NCBI RefSeq assembly: GCF_014200575.1 | Contig: NZ_JACHBZ010000018.1 | Location: 1 to 64,000 of the forward strand | DNA length: 64,000 nucleotides | DNA from: Mucilaginibacter saanensis | GTDB taxonomy: Bacteria > Bacteroidota > Bacteroidia > Sphingobacteriales > Sphingobacteriaceae | Direction of reading: 5' to 3' | Part shown: piece after piece, positions 63,257 through 64,000 of the stretch | How positions within the stretch are numbered: position 1 is the stretch's first letter | Layout of the letters: each line of letters starts with the position of its first letter | Program-made: the position numbers and the translations under genes | The notes under the pieces: model-generated | Databases searched by the model: none | What the model was told of the DNA's origin: nothing | What the model saw: only the letters and a program-made list of their open reading frames with translations

Positions 63257-64000
63257 TTATTTTTTGATCATCTGCATTTTTTCAGGATCCCAGAACATGG
63301 GGCTATTATTGTAGTAACTATCATTGCATAACAGGGCAGGTGCCGCTGCGCGGTAGCCAAAAACAGCATCCTCAGTTACCTTGCCATTATTGCGAATGGC
63401 CGTAAAAAAGTTATTCATGTGATCATAAGGGCCGCCCAGATAGCCTTTATCAGCATCGAAGGTAATTTCTTCGGGAGGTAGCATTTTTTTACGTTCTGCA
63501 TAGCCGCTGCCCGCTTTTTTGAGCTTATCGAGATAAAACGGATCGTCGGAGCCAAACGTCTTGTTTCTTTTCAGGGTTACCTTATCCCAGGTAATATCCA
63601 TGGAGCCTTCGCTGCCCACCAGTTTTAGATAGGTAGTGCCGCTGGTGCCATCAACAAAGTTGCAGCGTAATGATAGGTTAAAGGCTGGGTGTACCTGCGT
63701 TTTACCATAGTCAAATGTGCCTAATAACACATCCGGAACTTCGCGGCCATCATTCCAGAAACGTAAGCCGCCCGATGCATATATTTTATTGGGACCCATG
63801 GAGCCGGTAATAAAGTGCAAGCTCGAGAACAGGTGTACAAACAGATCACCCGCCATGCCGGTGCCGTAATCGGTATAGTTGCGCCAGCGGAAAAAGCGTT
63901 TAGAGTCATAATCCCGTTTTTTGGTATTGCTGATATAGGTTTCCCAGTCAACCGTTTGCGGCGATGCATCCGCGGGGATGGGGTATTGCCAAACTTCAAG
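63257..64000 (-). CDS. Gfo/Idh/MocA family oxidoreductase, C-terminal part
   Basis: The minus-strand frame is open from base 64000 to the TAA at 63257-63259, so this 247-residue fragment is the C-terminal portion and the NAD(P)-binding N-terminal Rossmann domain lies beyond the window. It reads WETYISNTKKRDYD, then RFFRWRNYTDYGTGMAGDLFVHLF and EITFDADKGYLGGPYDH, typical of secreted Bacteroidota Gfo/Idh/MocA proteins. It is probably exported via Tat, which cannot be checked here. With the next downstream-strand neighbour, the DUF1080 gene upstream in coordinate order, it fits a 3-keto-sugar pathway. Confidence 0.85.
   Translation of the reverse strand, partial: LEVWQYPIPADASPQTVDWETYISNTKKRDYDSKRFFRWRNYTDYGTGMAGDLFVHLFSSLHFITGSMGPNKIYASGGLRFWNDGREVPDVLLGTFDYGKTQVHPAFNLSLRCNFVDGTSGTTYLKLVGSEGSMDITWDKVTLKRNKTFGSDDPFYLDKLKKAGSGYAERKKMLPPEEITFDADKGYLGGPYDHMNNFFTAIRNNGKVTEDAVFGYRAAAPALLCNDSYYNNSPMFWDPEKMQMIKK

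Overview
This window looks like a chromosomal segment of a Bacteroidota species, most likely family Sphingobacteriaceae (Mucilaginibacter/Pedobacter type). The reasons are: a type IX secretion sorting tail on the protein at 47991-48512; the Bacteroidota pairing of TamB with a BamA-like lipoprotein (TamL); a transketolase split into two genes; GSM-like sigma/anti-sigma genes; A-rich leaders without obvious Shine-Dalgarno sites; and many upstream regions carrying the Bacteroidota -7 element TAnnTTTG. The genus is inferred by recognition only. No rRNA, tRNA, CRISPR array, transposase or integrase gene was seen.

Layout. 1-2814 (+): nucleotide-sugar genes for surface glycans (manC end, fcl, rfbC, rfbD). 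2896-5122 (-): cysDN sulfate activation. 5254-10953 (-): housekeeping block with miaA, a pRiA4b-like acidic protein, a CCA-adding-type enzyme, tsaC, a GT9 glycosyltransferase and dapD. 11116-11888: two paralogous small proteins of unknown function in an AT-rich patch. 12185-15696: S4 protein, guanine deaminase, a Skp-like lipoprotein and a beta-barrel/lipoprotein pair. 15885-19013: gyrB, a methyltransferase and a retropepsin-like protein. 19138-26653 (-): tamB-tamL envelope assembly operon. 26838-32124 (+): dnaE, trxA and a DUF58 protein. 32224-34345 (-): a two-component system, divergent from a GH130 gene facing two GT4 glycosyltransferase genes, one of them fused to a large helical domain (34547-39372). 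39634-47885 (-): class III aminotransferase, an ECF sigma / repeat-rich anti-sigma / periplasmic sensor operon, split transketolase, bcp, M23 peptidase and FAH enzyme. 47991-55396: T9SS cargo, Kup, two PAP2 phosphatases, a DUF5655 protein, an amino-acid permease and a membrane protein. 55699-60706 (-): oligoendopeptidase F, SDR, Crp-type regulator, UbiA prenyltransferase and YsxC GTPase. 60855-64000: VOC protein, an exported unknown, a DUF1080 protein and the 3' part of a Gfo/Idh/MocA oxidoreductase.

The most unusual non-coding feature is a set of intergenic spacers built from shuffled 8-14 bp words in direct and inverted order. Each has its own vocabulary, some words are shared between distant loci, and all lie between co-directional genes (10039, 15697, 33547, 40828, 45445, 57411, 63138). 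Three REP-like families, one CT-rich palindrome family and several very long perfect terminator hairpins between convergent genes are also present. Among protein loci, the most promising uncharacterised system is the GH130-GT4-GT4/helical-domain cluster, followed by the six-repeat anti-sigma factor and the 11-12 kb paralogue pair.
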